In this document: one piece after another, positions 18,169-26,801 of the stretch | Numbering within the stretch: the first letter of the stretch is position 1 | How the letters are laid out: every line of letters starts with the position of its first letter | Source: an uncultured Lactobacillus sp. | GTDB taxonomy: Bacteria > Bacillota > Bacilli > Lactobacillales > Lactobacillaceae | Reading direction: 5' to 3' | Assembly: GCA_937874185.1 (NCBI GenBank) | Contig: CALNAK010000019.1 | Location: 124,001-188,000, forward strand | DNA: 64,000 nucleotides | Program-made: the position numbers and the translations under genes | Notes under the pieces: model-generated | Told to the model about the DNA's origin: nothing | The model's database searches: none | What the model saw: only the letters and a program-made list of their open reading frames with translations

Positions 18169-19141
18169 TTTATTTAAATTAAGTATTGTCGTTCCCTGTT
18201 ATAACGAAGAGGAAGTTCTTCATGAAACAACTAAGGAACTAACAAAAATTATTCGTGATTTGGTTGATAATCAAAAGATTGCTGCCACTAGTAAGATTGT
18301 CTTCGTTGACGATGGTAGTAAGGATAAAACTTGGTCATTGATCGATGAATTTTCTAAAGAATATAACTCTGTTTCTGGGGTTAAATTAAGTCGTAATTTT
18401 GGACATCAAGGGGCTCTCTTAGCCGGTGTAACTCGTGCATCAAAGGATTCAGATGCCGTTATAACGATAGATGCTGATTTGCAAGATGATGTTAATGCCA
18501 TTCCTGAAATGGTTGATGAATACATTAAGGGTGCCGAAGTAGTTTATGGTGTGAGAAACAACCGTGATACTGATACTGCCTTTAAGCGTGGTACAGCTGA
18601 AATGTTCTACAAGTTCATGGGATTTCTCGGTGTTAACTTGGTTCCTGATTCAGCCGACTATCGTTTATTGAGTAGACGTGCTTGCGAGGTTCTTCTAAGT
18701 TACCGCGAACGTAATCTTTTCCTACGTGGAATTGTTCCATTAGTAGGGTTCAAATCTGCTAAAGTTTATTATGCTCGTAAGGAACGTTTTGCGGGTGAAT
18801 CAAAATATCCATTACGCAAGATGATTAAATTTGCGATGGACGGAATTACATCATTCTCAATCGTACCTATTAAGATGATTATGGGACTTGGATTTGTTGT
18901 TGTTTTAGTAAGTATTTTCCTATTAATTTACAGTTTGGTTCAAAAAATCAACGGTAATGTAGTTAATGGTTGGTCATCATTAATGATATCTATTTGGGCA
19001 CTTGGTGGTGTACAATTAATTAGTATTAGTGTGATTGGTGAATATGTTGGTAAAATCTTCAGTGAGGTTAAACAACGTCCTAGATTTACCATCGAAAGAG
19101 ATATTTACACTGAAAAAACACAAGAAGAAAATAAGAGGTAA
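18161..19141 (+). CDS. GtrB/DPM-like polyprenyl-phosphate glycosyltransferase (GT2)
   Basis: Transfers a sugar from UDP-sugar to undecaprenyl phosphate on the inner face of the membrane. 326 aa. Catalytic GT2 domain: VPCYNEEEVLHET, IVFVDDGSKDKTWS, ITIDADLQDD (metal-binding DAD) and SADYRLLSRRACE. Two C-terminal membrane helices (about residues 235-260 and 270-295) as in GtrB. It overlaps the upstream GT-C gene by 8 bases and almost certainly supplies its donor. Confidence 0.88.
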   Translation: MSDLFKLSIVVPCYNEEEVLHETTKELTKIIRDLVDNQKIAATSKIVFVDDGSKDKTWSLIDEFSKEYNSVSGVKLSRNFGHQGALLAGVTRASKDSDAVITIDADLQDDVNAIPEMVDEYIKGAEVVYGVRNNRDTDTAFKRGTAEMFYKFMGFLGVNLVPDSADYRLLSRRACEVLLSYRERNLFLRGIVPLVGFKSAKVYYARKERFAGESKYPLRKMIKFAMDGITSFSIVPIKMIMGLGFVVVLVSIFLLIYSLVQKINGNVVNGWSSLMISIWALGGVQLISISVIGEYVGKIFSEVKQRPRFTIERDIYTEKTQEENKR

Positions 19142-19146
19142 TTATT

Positions 19147-19581
19147 ATGAATGCCGCACAAAAAAAAGCTATGCAATATGGTAATTTAATCAACAATACC
19201 GTTAATACTATTCAAGAAGAACAAGACAAGTTGAACCCTGAATTTGAAAAACTTCGTGGTGCACTTGACCGTAGTAAAGTAGATAGCATTGATGATGTTG
19301 AATATACTAAGATTCAAAAAGATTTTGCGACTGGAACAAAGAACTATCAAGATACTTTAGCTAAGTTGGAAAAGGGTAAAGCACCTGCCAGACTTATGGG
19401 AACACATATTTCACTAGTTTCTGCATTCAGAAAGTACGTTGAAGGTTGTGCTAACATGACTGCCAGTATCGGTGATAACAAACAAGTTGATCGTCACGAA
19501 TTCAATGAAGCTGAAAAGCAACAAGACGATTCAATGGATAAGTTCTCAAAACTAATTCAAAAATTAACTGATTTGGCATAA
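19147..19581 (+). CDS. Small helical protein of unknown function
   Basis: Not recognised. 144 aa, soluble, charged, no signal peptide or membrane helix; almost wholly alpha-helical by composition (IQEEQDKLNPEFEKLRG, KNYQDTLAKLEKGKAPARL) with coiled-coil-like heptads. AGAGGTAA precedes the ATG. It sits 5 bases after the GtrB-like gene and one base before the SprT-like gene, so it belongs to that operon. It could be a scaffold or a chaperone-like helper, but nothing in the sequence shows a role. Confidence 0.75.
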   Translation: MNAAQKKAMQYGNLINNTVNTIQEEQDKLNPEFEKLRGALDRSKVDSIDDVEYTKIQKDFATGTKNYQDTLAKLEKGKAPARLMGTHISLVSAFRKYVEGCANMTASIGDNKQVDRHEFNEAEKQQDDSMDKFSKLIQKLTDLA

Positions 19582-19582
19582 T

Positions 19583-20041
19583 ATGACGAATCAAGAATTA
19601 ACTGAACTAATTAAAAAGGTTTCCCAAGATTATTTTGGGAAGCCTTTTGTTCACGAAGCGTATTTTAATGCACGTTTGAAAACGACCGGTGGCAGATTTC
19701 ACTTGAAAGACCGCAATATTGATATCAATCCTAAGATTTATCAGGATTTTGGATATGAAACATTAATTGGCGTAATCAAGCACGAACTTTGCCACTATCA
19801 TTTGTATAACGATGGTTTACCAGCCAATCATCGGGACCACACTTTCAAAGTTTTATTGAAACAAGTTGGTGGCTTGAGATATTCACCAATCAAAGGCACA
19901 CATCGGACCAAGCAATATCACGTCTATGAGTGTAATAACTGTCACACAATTTATCGAAGAGTTAGAAGAATTGATACAAAACGTTTCGTCTGTGGAAAAT
20001 GTCATGGAAAGCTAGAATATATCCGAGATATTGCCATATAA
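19583..20041 (+). CDS. SprT-like zinc metalloprotein
   Basis: 152 aa with a zincin-like domain. The metal motif is KHELCHYH (HExxH) at about residue 64, preceded by the family's RLKTTGGRFHLKDRNIDINP. A C-terminal zinc ribbon has two Cys pairs (CNNCH and CGKCH). Bacterial SprT-like proteins are presumed proteases, related by fold to eukaryotic SPRTN; the bacterial role is not settled. It starts one base after the preceding stop codon with no clear ribosome site, so translational coupling is likely. Confidence 0.88.
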   Translation: MTNQELTELIKKVSQDYFGKPFVHEAYFNARLKTTGGRFHLKDRNIDINPKIYQDFGYETLIGVIKHELCHYHLYNDGLPANHRDHTFKVLLKQVGGLRYSPIKGTHRTKQYHVYECNNCHTIYRRVRRIDTKRFVCGKCHGKLEYIRDIAI

Positions 20042-20084
20042 TCTTGATAATTTTTTTAATTATGTGTATCATAGAGAACGTACT

Positions 20085-20170
20085 GCGGGTATGGCGGAAT
20101 TGGCAGACGCGCAAGACTAAGGATCTTGTGGAGAATTATCTCCGTGGAAGTTCGAATCTTCTTACCCGCA
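20085..20170 (+). tRNA. tRNA-Leu (AAG)
   Basis: Acceptor GCGGGTA/TACCCGC, discriminator A, class-II variable arm GGAGAATTATCTCC, T-loop AGTTCGAATCT. The anticodon stem CAAGA/TCTTG closes loop CTAAGGA, which gives anticodon AAG after the conserved U33. A34 must be deaminated to inosine for CUC reading. Confidence 0.93.
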
Positions 20171-20185
20171 TAATTTATGATAATT

Positions 20186-20233
20186 AAAAATAACTAAGGA
20201 TGCTTTTATAGCATTTCTTAGTTATTTTTTTTG
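20186..20233. terminator. Bidirectional terminator
   Basis: AAAATAACTAAG and CTTAGTTATTTT with ATGC/GCAT inside, T run on the plus side and A run on the other. It ends tRNA-Leu and the converging PH-domain gene. Confidence 0.85.
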
Positions 20234-20240
20234 TTAAAAC

Positions 20241-20669
20241 TTAATAGTCTAAAATAGTCATATTTTGATGTTTTTTAGCATCTAAACTCAGTTGTCTGAT
20301 ATTTGATAATACATCCTGTGGATTTGCGACCAAATCGAGTGTTACTGATTCATTGCCTTGTAATTCAAATTTTAGAACTCCACCAGTCCAAACGGGGGAA
20401 TAGGTTGCACTAATATTTTTAATTCGGTATAGGTCAACTGTTTTGTATGTTTTATTTATAAGTCCTTGGGATTCGATTATCAGGTTATTATCAATTCTAA
20501 AGTGAGTAGTGTACATTTTAATAAACATTATTATGGTTGGAATAAAGAATAGGAACCAACCCCAGGCAATACTCACATAGAAGGGTATCGAATCTACTTC
20601 AATATTTATATTAGTTCTGTTTAGAGGAATATTTTGACTATGGTGTTGAGTTCTAGTCATATTATTCAC
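20241..20669 (-). CDS. Bacterial PH-domain (DUF304-like) membrane protein
   Basis: 142 aa. One hydrophobic segment (FYVSIAWGWFLFFIPTIIMFI, read here in two parts FYVSIAWGWF and LFFIPTIIMF) at about residues 30-50. A PH-like domain follows, with THFRIDNNLIIESQGLI, VDLYRIKNISA and FELQGNESVTLDLV, typical of YdbS/YdbT-type proteins. GTG 20669 is chosen since AGGAGG lies 9 bases upstream; ATG 20660 would be 18 away. It stands alone and is convergent with tRNA-Leu. Function of such proteins is poorly known; a membrane-stress role is only suggested for relatives. Confidence 0.75.
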   Translation of the reverse strand: MNNMTRTQHHSQNIPLNRTNINIEVDSIPFYVSIAWGWFLFFIPTIIMFIKMYTTHFRIDNNLIIESQGLINKTYKTVDLYRIKNISATYSPVWTGGVLKFELQGNESVTLDLVANPQDVLSNIRQLSLDAKKHQNMTILDY

Positions 20670-20701
20670 GATTAAAGCCTCCTACTTTTATTAAATAATT
20701 C

Positions 20702-20744
20702 CAAAAAAAGATTTATAACCATAATGGTTATAGATCCTTTTTAT
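20702..20744 (-). terminator. Terminator of the APC permease gene
   Basis: On the minus strand GGATCTATAACC pairs with GGTTATAAATCT around ATTAT, followed by a run of seven T. Confidence 0.85.
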
Positions 20745-20751
20745 CCAAAAA

Positions 20752-22188
20752 TTATTCAGCATCTAAATCTTTATCATTCAAATCATTCTCTTCACCATGA
20801 TGCAATTTACTATGGTGCAGACTGTAACTAAAGTAAATAATCAATCCGATTGTGAACCAGGCAGCAAATACCATCCATGTTACGGCTTGTAATTGAGTCA
20901 TTAAAATAACACACATTACAAACGAAAGGATTGGGAGGTATGGATAGAAGGGTACTTTGAAACCAACTGGCATATCTTTATGATTATCTAATTTTCTTAG
21001 GAAAATAACTCCTAATGATACGGCTGAGAAGGCAAACAATGTACCGATATTTACCAATTCAGCAATTTTATCTAACGGAACTAACATAGCGATTACACTA
21101 GCCAAGATGGCAAAGATATAAGTGTTGAATACGGGAACTTTACTCTTCTTATTAACCTTTGAAAGTGACTTAGGGAGAAGTCCATCACGGCTAATGGCGA
21201 AGAGTAATCTAGTTCCACCATAGGACATAACGAGCAGAACGGTTGTCATACCAGCCACAGCACCGACTGAGATAATTCCGGCAACCCAATTTTGATTCAT
21301 CATTTGTAGCACGTAAGCTACAGGATCAGCTACGTTTAATTTTGTATAATTAACTACTCCAACCAGAATACCAGCTACAGCCGCATAGAGAACTGAAGCA
21401 ATCAGTAATGAAGAAATAATTCCAATTGGCATATCACGTTGCGGATTCTTAACTTCTTCTGAAGCAGTTGAAACCGCGTCAAATCCGATATAAGCATAGA
21501 AGGCAATTGCAGAACCGGCTACCACACCTTTGAACCCGAATGGGAACATTGGAGTATAGTTAGAAGGTTTTACGTAAAAGGCAGCAACGAAGATGAACAA
21601 CAGGATAACTCCGACTTTTACACCAACTAGCACTGTATTCAAGAGGGTTGATTCTTTGGTACCACGAGAAAGTATCAAACCGATTATTAAAGTAACTAAA
21701 CCGGCAATAATATTTACACCACCGCTTTTACCAGCCGTTCCCATGGAAACAGATAAGAACTCTGGTAAATTTATTCCAAAGCCTGATAACAAACTTTGGA
21801 AATAAGCCGACCAACTAACAGCCACTGATGAAACGGCGAACATATACTCCGAAACTAATGCCCAACCAACTACCCAAGCGGCAATTTCGCCAAAAACAGT
21901 ATATACGTACGTGTAGGCACTACCAGCGACCGGAACAGTTGAGGCAAATTCAGCGTAACAAAGTGCTGCTAATGCACAAACAGCCGCGGATAGTATATAT
22001 GAAAACATTGCTCCCGGTCCGGCATAGTTTGCGGCAATAATACCTGGGGTAATAAAAATACCGGCACCAACGATGGCACCGACTCCCATAGCAGTTAATC
22101 CCCAAGCTGATAGATCACGGCTCAATTCATTATTTTCGACCGTGTCTATTTCAAATCGTTTTTTCTTTAATAAATTAGCAACTTGCAT
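20752..22188 (-). CDS. APC-family amino acid permease (CAT/YfnA/BcaP type)
   Basis: Proton-coupled amino acid importer, 478 aa, 12-13 helices. Signature helix 1 GVGAIVGAGIFITPG; FASTVPVAGSAYTYVYT in helix 3; GFDAVSTASEEVKNPQRDMP after helix 6, all typical of the cationic-amino-acid-transporter branch. That branch also holds the lactococcal branched-chain permease BcaP. AAGGAGG precedes the ATG. It is divergent from the branched-chain amino acid catabolic operon and shares a 10-base operator-like sequence with it, so branched-chain amino acids are the likely substrates (inference). His-rich C-terminal tail (HHSKLHHGEEN). Confidence 0.88.
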   Translation of the reverse strand: MQVANLLKKKRFEIDTVENNELSRDLSAWGLTAMGVGAIVGAGIFITPGIIAANYAGPGAMFSYILSAAVCALAALCYAEFASTVPVAGSAYTYVYTVFGEIAAWVVGWALVSEYMFAVSSVAVSWSAYFQSLLSGFGINLPEFLSVSMGTAGKSGGVNIIAGLVTLIIGLILSRGTKESTLLNTVLVGVKVGVILLFIFVAAFYVKPSNYTPMFPFGFKGVVAGSAIAFYAYIGFDAVSTASEEVKNPQRDMPIGIISSLLIASVLYAAVAGILVGVVNYTKLNVADPVAYVLQMMNQNWVAGIISVGAVAGMTTVLLVMSYGGTRLLFAISRDGLLPKSLSKVNKKSKVPVFNTYIFAILASVIAMLVPLDKIAELVNIGTLFAFSAVSLGVIFLRKLDNHKDMPVGFKVPFYPYLPILSFVMCVILMTQLQAVTWMVFAAWFTIGLIIYFSYSLHHSKLHHGEENDLNDKDLDAE

Positions 22189-22283
22189 CTTGTTTCCTCC
22201 TTTACAAGTTAGAAGCAGGATTGCTTAATATCTAAAATTGCGCCACAATTTTTATTTAAAAAAGAATAATCATAACCAACGTG

Positions 22284-22313
22284 ATTATAATTGGTATCAT
22301 GTTTAAACGTCAA
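22284..22313 (-). promoter_or_regulatory. Promoter of the APC permease gene
   Basis: Minus strand TTGACG (22313-22308), 18-base spacer, TATAAT (22289-22284). The -35 box overlaps a GTTTAAACGT site (22301-22310). Confidence 0.6.
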
Positions 22314-22366
22314 TAAATATGATTATGCAAGCGCTTAACCACAGGGCAGATAAGTTGTTTAAACGT
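22301..22366. promoter_or_regulatory. Pair of GTTTAAACGT operator-like sites around a cre-like site
   Basis: Identical 10-mers lie at 22301-22310 and 22357-22366, each with palindromic core GTTTAAAC and each overlapping the -35 box of one of the two divergent promoters. Between them is TGCAAGCGCTTAAC (22326-22339), with the AAGCGCTT core of catabolite-response elements but an imperfect right end. Confidence 0.5.
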
Positions 22367-22383
22367 GTCCCTCCAGTTATAAT
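22355..22383 (+). promoter_or_regulatory. Promoter of the ptb-buk-bkd operon
   Basis: TTGTTT (22355-22360), 17-base spacer, TATAAT (22378-22383), 63 bases before ptb. Confidence 0.65.
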
Positions 22384-22445
22384 CAAGTTGCCACAGAGGA
22401 AAGTTTAATCAAAACCACATTAAATGGTATAGCGGGAGGCGAGGA

Positions 22446-23270
22446 ATGACGAAGAAAAATATAAGAGTAGCCATTGCTGGTGGAGGAGACGTAATTTACG
22501 ACTTAGTCGATAAGTTTCCAACCGATATTCAATTTGATTTATTTAATGTTGGTAAGACAAATAGAGAATTCAATACCAACGTCAACTATGTTGAAGCATT
22601 AGACGACCAAGATGTTGCAAGACTGGCGGTCGAAGATGTAGTTAAAGGGGCAGATATATTATTTAAAGGACTTATTCAGACACATACATTGCTGAAAGAA
22701 GTTTTACAGAAGAAATATCGGTTAGTGAATAGCCCCGTATTATCACACGTTTCGGTGTTACAAATACCTAATCATAATCGGCCCATTCTATTAACGGATG
22801 CCGCTATGAATATAGAACCGACGATTGAACAGACTCAAGCAATAATTAACAATGCTGTAAATGTTGCCCAAAGCCTCGGGATTAAACGTCCGAAGGTTGC
22901 TTTGTTGAGTTCTGCGGAGAATTTTAATCCGAAAATGCCATCATCAGTCCTTGGCAGAGAAATGATGATCCATTATCAGAACAACCCCATTTCTGCAGAA
23001 GTTTATGGTCCAATTTCTTTAGACTTAGCACTATCAACGGAGATAGCTGAGGAAAAGAATTTTCATGAACCTATTGCAGGTAAGGCTGATATTTTGGTCG
23101 TACCTAATATTGATGTTGGTAACGTCTTGTATAAATCATTGACGTTATTCACAGAAACAGAGATTGGCGGCATGATAGTCGGTGCTAAAGTACCAATCGT
23201 TTTAACATCACGTGGCGACAAGTTAGTGAATAAGAAAGCTTCATTGCAATTTGCACTAGATGTTATTTGA
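22446..23270 (+). CDS. ptb: Phosphate butyryltransferase (phosphotransacylase)
   Basis: Converts branched or straight short acyl-CoA plus phosphate to acyl phosphate and CoA. 274 aa, phosphate acetyl/butyryl-transferase fold: DILFKGLIQTHTLLKEVL, LTDAAMNIEPTIEQ, VALLSSAENFNPKMPS and DILVVPNIDVGNVLYKSL. GGGAGG lies 6 bases before the ATG. First gene of a seven-gene operon; its product is the substrate of the next-encoded kinase. Gene order ptb-buk-bkdDABC is that known from Enterococcus faecalis, where isobutyryl-, isovaleryl- and 2-methylbutyryl-CoA are the substrates. Confidence 0.93.
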   Translation: MTKKNIRVAIAGGGDVIYDLVDKFPTDIQFDLFNVGKTNREFNTNVNYVEALDDQDVARLAVEDVVKGADILFKGLIQTHTLLKEVLQKKYRLVNSPVLSHVSVLQIPNHNRPILLTDAAMNIEPTIEQTQAIINNAVNVAQSLGIKRPKVALLSSAENFNPKMPSSVLGREMMIHYQNNPISAEVYGPISLDLALSTEIAEEKNFHEPIAGKADILVVPNIDVGNVLYKSLTLFTETEIGGMIVGAKVPIVLTSRGDKLVNKKASLQFALDVI

Positions 23271-23286
23271 AAAAGTAGGTGAGATG

Positions 23287-24393
23287 ATGAGTTTCAAAAC
23301 GCTCGTAATTAATCCCGGATCGACATCAACTAAGATAGCAATTTTTGAAGATCAGTATTTATTGCTAGGTAGGAACATTGAGTATGCCGATAATGAATTA
23401 CATCAGTTTAAAGAGTTAATGGACCAGAAACAATTTAGAATTAACAGTATTATCGAATTTATGGCAAATAGTCATGTTGATTTCAATCAAATTGATGCTT
23501 ATGTCGGTCGTGGCGGGCTAATGAAACCAATCCCAGGTGGTACGTATAACGTCGATATGAGTATGATCAATGATTTAACTTCTGGAAATTATGGTCTTCA
23601 TGCGGCCAATTTAGGAGCAATCATTGCCAATTATTTTGCGACAATGTATAACAAACCGGCCTTTGTGGTTGATCCAGTGGTAGTGGATGAGTTTGAACCA
23701 GTAGCTTATTTATCGGGCTATAAATCATGGGACAGAAGAAGTGTTTTTCATGCCTTGAATCAAAAGGCAGTAGCACGTGAAGCATTGGCAAAAGTTGGCA
23801 AGCGTTATAACGAAGGAAACGCTATTGTGGCACACCTAGGTGGTGGTATCAGTGTTGGTGCTCATCGTCATGGGAAAGTAGTTGATGTCAATAATGGACT
23901 GGACGGTGATGGAACTTTTTCACCTAATAGAACCGGATCAATTAGTGCTATTTCGTTAATTGATTATATTTATAATCAACGACCAACTAGAAATGAAGCA
24001 ATTCATCTGATTACTCATCAAGGGGGATTAAAATCTTATCTCGGAACTGACGATTTAAGAGTGGTTGAACAAAAAATTGCTAATGGTGATGAATATGCTG
24101 AGCTTATTTTTAATGCACTGGTTTATCAAATCGCTAAAGAAATCGGTAAACAGGCAACTGTCTTAGATGGCAATGTTGATGCGATTGCTTTTACTGGTGG
24201 AATGGCACATTCTGAAATGCTAATGAAAGCGTTAATACAAAAAACTGTATGGATTGCTCCAATCCAAATCTTCCCTGGAGAAATGGAAATGGAGGCATTA
24301 AATTTAGGAGTTCAAAGAGTCCTGACGCAGACCGAGTCGGCCAAGGATTACGTTAAAGAATCGGAGGCTCTAAAGAATGGTAAAAGAATATGA
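23287..24393 (+). CDS. buk: Butyrate/branched-chain acyl kinase
   Basis: Acyl phosphate + ADP to free acid + ATP, the energy-yielding last step. 368 aa of the acetokinase fold: VINPGSTSTKIAIFED (phosphate 1 motif), VGRGGLMKPIPGGTY, HALNQKAVARE, VAHLGGGISVGAHRHGKVVD and AFTGGMAHS. ATG 23287 is chosen because AGGTGA lies just upstream; the longer frame from 23260 would overlap ptb. It overlaps the next gene by 17 bases. Confidence 0.93.
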   Translation: MSFKTLVINPGSTSTKIAIFEDQYLLLGRNIEYADNELHQFKELMDQKQFRINSIIEFMANSHVDFNQIDAYVGRGGLMKPIPGGTYNVDMSMINDLTSGNYGLHAANLGAIIANYFATMYNKPAFVVDPVVVDEFEPVAYLSGYKSWDRRSVFHALNQKAVAREALAKVGKRYNEGNAIVAHLGGGISVGAHRHGKVVDVNNGLDGDGTFSPNRTGSISAISLIDYIYNQRPTRNEAIHLITHQGGLKSYLGTDDLRVVEQKIANGDEYAELIFNALVYQIAKEIGKQATVLDGNVDAIAFTGGMAHSEMLMKALIQKTVWIAPIQIFPGEMEMEALNLGVQRVLTQTESAKDYVKESEALKNGKRI

Positions 24394-25795
24394 TGTTGTT
24401 GTAATAGGTGGTGGTGTCGGTGGATATAGTGGGGCCATTAAAGCTGCCAAATTGGGATTAACTGTTGCTTTAGTTGAAGAAGATTTGTTAGGTGGAACTT
24501 GTCTTAATCGTGGTTGTATCCCAACCAAAGCCTACTTGAAATCAGCCTCAGTTGTTCGTGAATTCAAAGAGGCTAGTGAATTTGGTTTGAAAGTCGATTC
24601 AGACTATGAAATTGACTTCAAACAGATCAAAGTCCGTAAGGACGCGATAGTAAAGAAACTCAGAATCGGAGTGGCCTATTTAATAAAGAACAATAAAATT
24701 GATTATTTTGAAGGTCAAGCCAGTGTTATGGGGACGTCTATCTTCACACCTAAGTCTGGATCAGTGATGATCAAACCAAATGATGGATCTGACGAAATCG
24801 TTATAACACCAAAAAATGTTTTGATTGCGACAGGTTCAAGACCAGCTAGTTTACCAAATGTAGAGATTGATGAAAAAGATGTTTTATCATCAACTGGAAT
24901 TTTGGAATTAACTAAGTTGCCAAAATCCATCACAATAATTGGTGGTGGTGTGATTGGTGTTGAATGGGCTTCATTATTAACCGACCTTGGTGTCGATGTA
25001 ACGGTTGTTGAATTCTTAGAACGTCTGATTATTAACGAGAATCCTCAGACTTCAATGCAGCTGAAGAAAGCTTTAGAAAAACGTCATGTCAAAATTCATC
25101 TTCAAACAGCAGTTCAATCAGTTGAAAAGAATGAGGATAATTTGAAGATTGTTGCTAAGCACGGTAATGAAGAACTGATCATCAAATCTGAAAAAGTCCT
25201 TGTTGCAGTCGGTCGACGTCCTAATATTGAAAACATTGGACTAGAAGCTGCCGGCGTTAAGTTTGATAAGAAGGGGATATTGGTTGATGAATTTTATCAA
25301 ACAAGTGCTGAAAATATTTATGCAGTTGGTGACGTAATCAATACACTTCAATTGGCTCACGTAGCTGCTAAAGAAGCTGAATTAGCGGTAGAACATATTG
25401 CTGGAGAAAAAACAGAAGAATTGAATTATCAAAATATTCCTCGTGGTATTTATACATATCCAGAGATTGCTAGTGTTGGTCAAGTTGATGGCAATACTAA
25501 AGTTGACGAAACAGCACTCAAGGGACAATTCGAATGGCAATTTAATGGAAAAACTATGATTGAGAATCAGAATCTGGGTCAAGTAGAAGTTTTTGCCGAT
25601 GCTGAAACCAATGATTTTATTGGATTAAGTATTATCGGTGGACATGCGACTGACCTTATCAGTGAAGGAAGTTTGGCGTTATACCTTAATGCAACGCCGA
25701 ATGAAATTGGACAAACAATTCATCCACATCCATCACAGAGTGAAGCAATCATGGAAGCAAATAATGATATTTTCGGTATGGCAATTAACAAATAA
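24377..25795 (+). CDS. bkdD: Dihydrolipoamide dehydrogenase (E3) of the branched-chain complex
   Basis: Re-oxidises the dihydrolipoyl group of E2 with NAD+. 472 aa. FAD motif VVIGGGVGGYSGAIKA; redox disulfide GGTCLNRGCIPTK; NAD motif IIGGGVIGVEWAS; second FAD contact IYAVGDV; C-terminal active-site IHPHPSQSE with the His-Glu pair. GGAGG lies 9 bases upstream of the ATG inside buk. A dedicated E3, separate from any pyruvate dehydrogenase copy, as in enterococcal bkd operons. Confidence 0.94.
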   Translation: MVKEYDVVVIGGGVGGYSGAIKAAKLGLTVALVEEDLLGGTCLNRGCIPTKAYLKSASVVREFKEASEFGLKVDSDYEIDFKQIKVRKDAIVKKLRIGVAYLIKNNKIDYFEGQASVMGTSIFTPKSGSVMIKPNDGSDEIVITPKNVLIATGSRPASLPNVEIDEKDVLSSTGILELTKLPKSITIIGGGVIGVEWASLLTDLGVDVTVVEFLERLIINENPQTSMQLKKALEKRHVKIHLQTAVQSVEKNEDNLKIVAKHGNEELIIKSEKVLVAVGRRPNIENIGLEAAGVKFDKKGILVDEFYQTSAENIYAVGDVINTLQLAHVAAKEAELAVEHIAGEKTEELNYQNIPRGIYTYPEIASVGQVDGNTKVDETALKGQFEWQFNGKTMIENQNLGQVEVFADAETNDFIGLSIIGGHATDLISEGSLALYLNATPNEIGQTIHPHPSQSEAIMEANNDIFGMAINK

Positions 25796-25807
25796 AGGAG
25801 AACAACG

Positions 25808-26800
25808 ATGGATTTAAAACAAAGTAAGCTCTCTAATAAGGAAATAATTGCAGCGTACAAAGTTATTAAAGAAACTCGTAAATTAGATGAGCGTCTATGG
25901 CAATTAAACCGAATCGGTAAATCTACTTTTAATATCTCAGGACAGGGAGCAGAAGTTGGCCAAGTAGCGATGGCAATGGCTTTCAACTCACAAGAAGATT
26001 ATTTTTTACCATATTATCGTGACATGGCTGCGGTTATGAGTTTTGGCACAACTGCTAAGGATATCCTGATGGGTTCACTTGGTAAAAAAGATGACCCAGC
26101 TTCACATGGACGGCAGATGCCTAATCATTACGGTGATAAAGCCAACAATGTTATTTCCTTTAGTTCAACAGTTACAACCCAATATCCACTGGCAACGGGA
26201 ATTGCCCTAGCTTTACAAGTTGATAAGAAACCAGGCGCTGTTCTAACTGTTACTGGTGAAGGTTCAACTGCGCAAGGGGATTTTCATGAAGCATTAAATT
26301 TTGCCGGTGTTAAGAAATTACCAGTAGTTTTTGTAATTGAAAATAATGGTTATGCGATTTCAACTCCAAATGATCAAGAGTTTGGAACTGATGATTTGAG
26401 TAGCCGTGCGATTGGTTATGGAATTCAAGGTCGCAAGGTTGACGGACGTGATTTTGCTGAAACATATTTGGCATTTAAGGAAGCAGCAGAATTTGCTAAA
26501 GCTGGTGGTGGTTCTACTTTAATTGTCATGGATGTTGATCGTTTAACAGCTCATTCATCAGATGATGATCAAAGAGTTTATCGTGATAAAGCTGAGATTG
26601 AAGAAATGAAGGAAAATGATTGTATCTTGATGATGGAAGAACAATTATTGGACGAAAATATTTTAACAATTGAAGAACTTCAAGAAATAACGACTTCAAT
26701 TGATCAAGAAATTGAACAAGCAACTTTAGATGCTGAAGCAATGCCCGACCCTGAAGCATCAGAAATCATGACTCACATTTACGAAACTGGAGGACATTAA
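25808..26800 (+). CDS. bkdA: Branched-chain 2-oxoacid dehydrogenase E1 alpha subunit
   Basis: With E1 beta decarboxylates branched 2-oxo acids and passes the acyl group to lipoyl-E2, using thiamine diphosphate. 330 aa. Motifs: RLWQLNRIGKSTFNISGQGAE in part (the family's gating region), YYRDMAAVMSFG, and the TPP/Mg motif GEGSTAQGDFHEAL followed by VIENNGYAIS. AAAGGAG precedes the ATG. One base separates it from bkdB, giving the strict 1:1 expression of an alpha2beta2 enzyme. Confidence 0.94.
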   Translation: MDLKQSKLSNKEIIAAYKVIKETRKLDERLWQLNRIGKSTFNISGQGAEVGQVAMAMAFNSQEDYFLPYYRDMAAVMSFGTTAKDILMGSLGKKDDPASHGRQMPNHYGDKANNVISFSSTVTTQYPLATGIALALQVDKKPGAVLTVTGEGSTAQGDFHEALNFAGVKKLPVVFVIENNGYAISTPNDQEFGTDDLSSRAIGYGIQGRKVDGRDFAETYLAFKEAAEFAKAGGGSTLIVMDVDRLTAHSSDDDQRVYRDKAEIEEMKENDCILMMEEQLLDENILTIEELQEITTSIDQEIEQATLDAEAMPDPEASEIMTHIYETGGH

Positions 26801-26801
26801 C

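Noticed and set aside
22326..22339. A confident catabolite-response element call
   Set aside because: The AAGCGCTT core fits but the last positions of the consensus do not, so it is kept only as cre-like.
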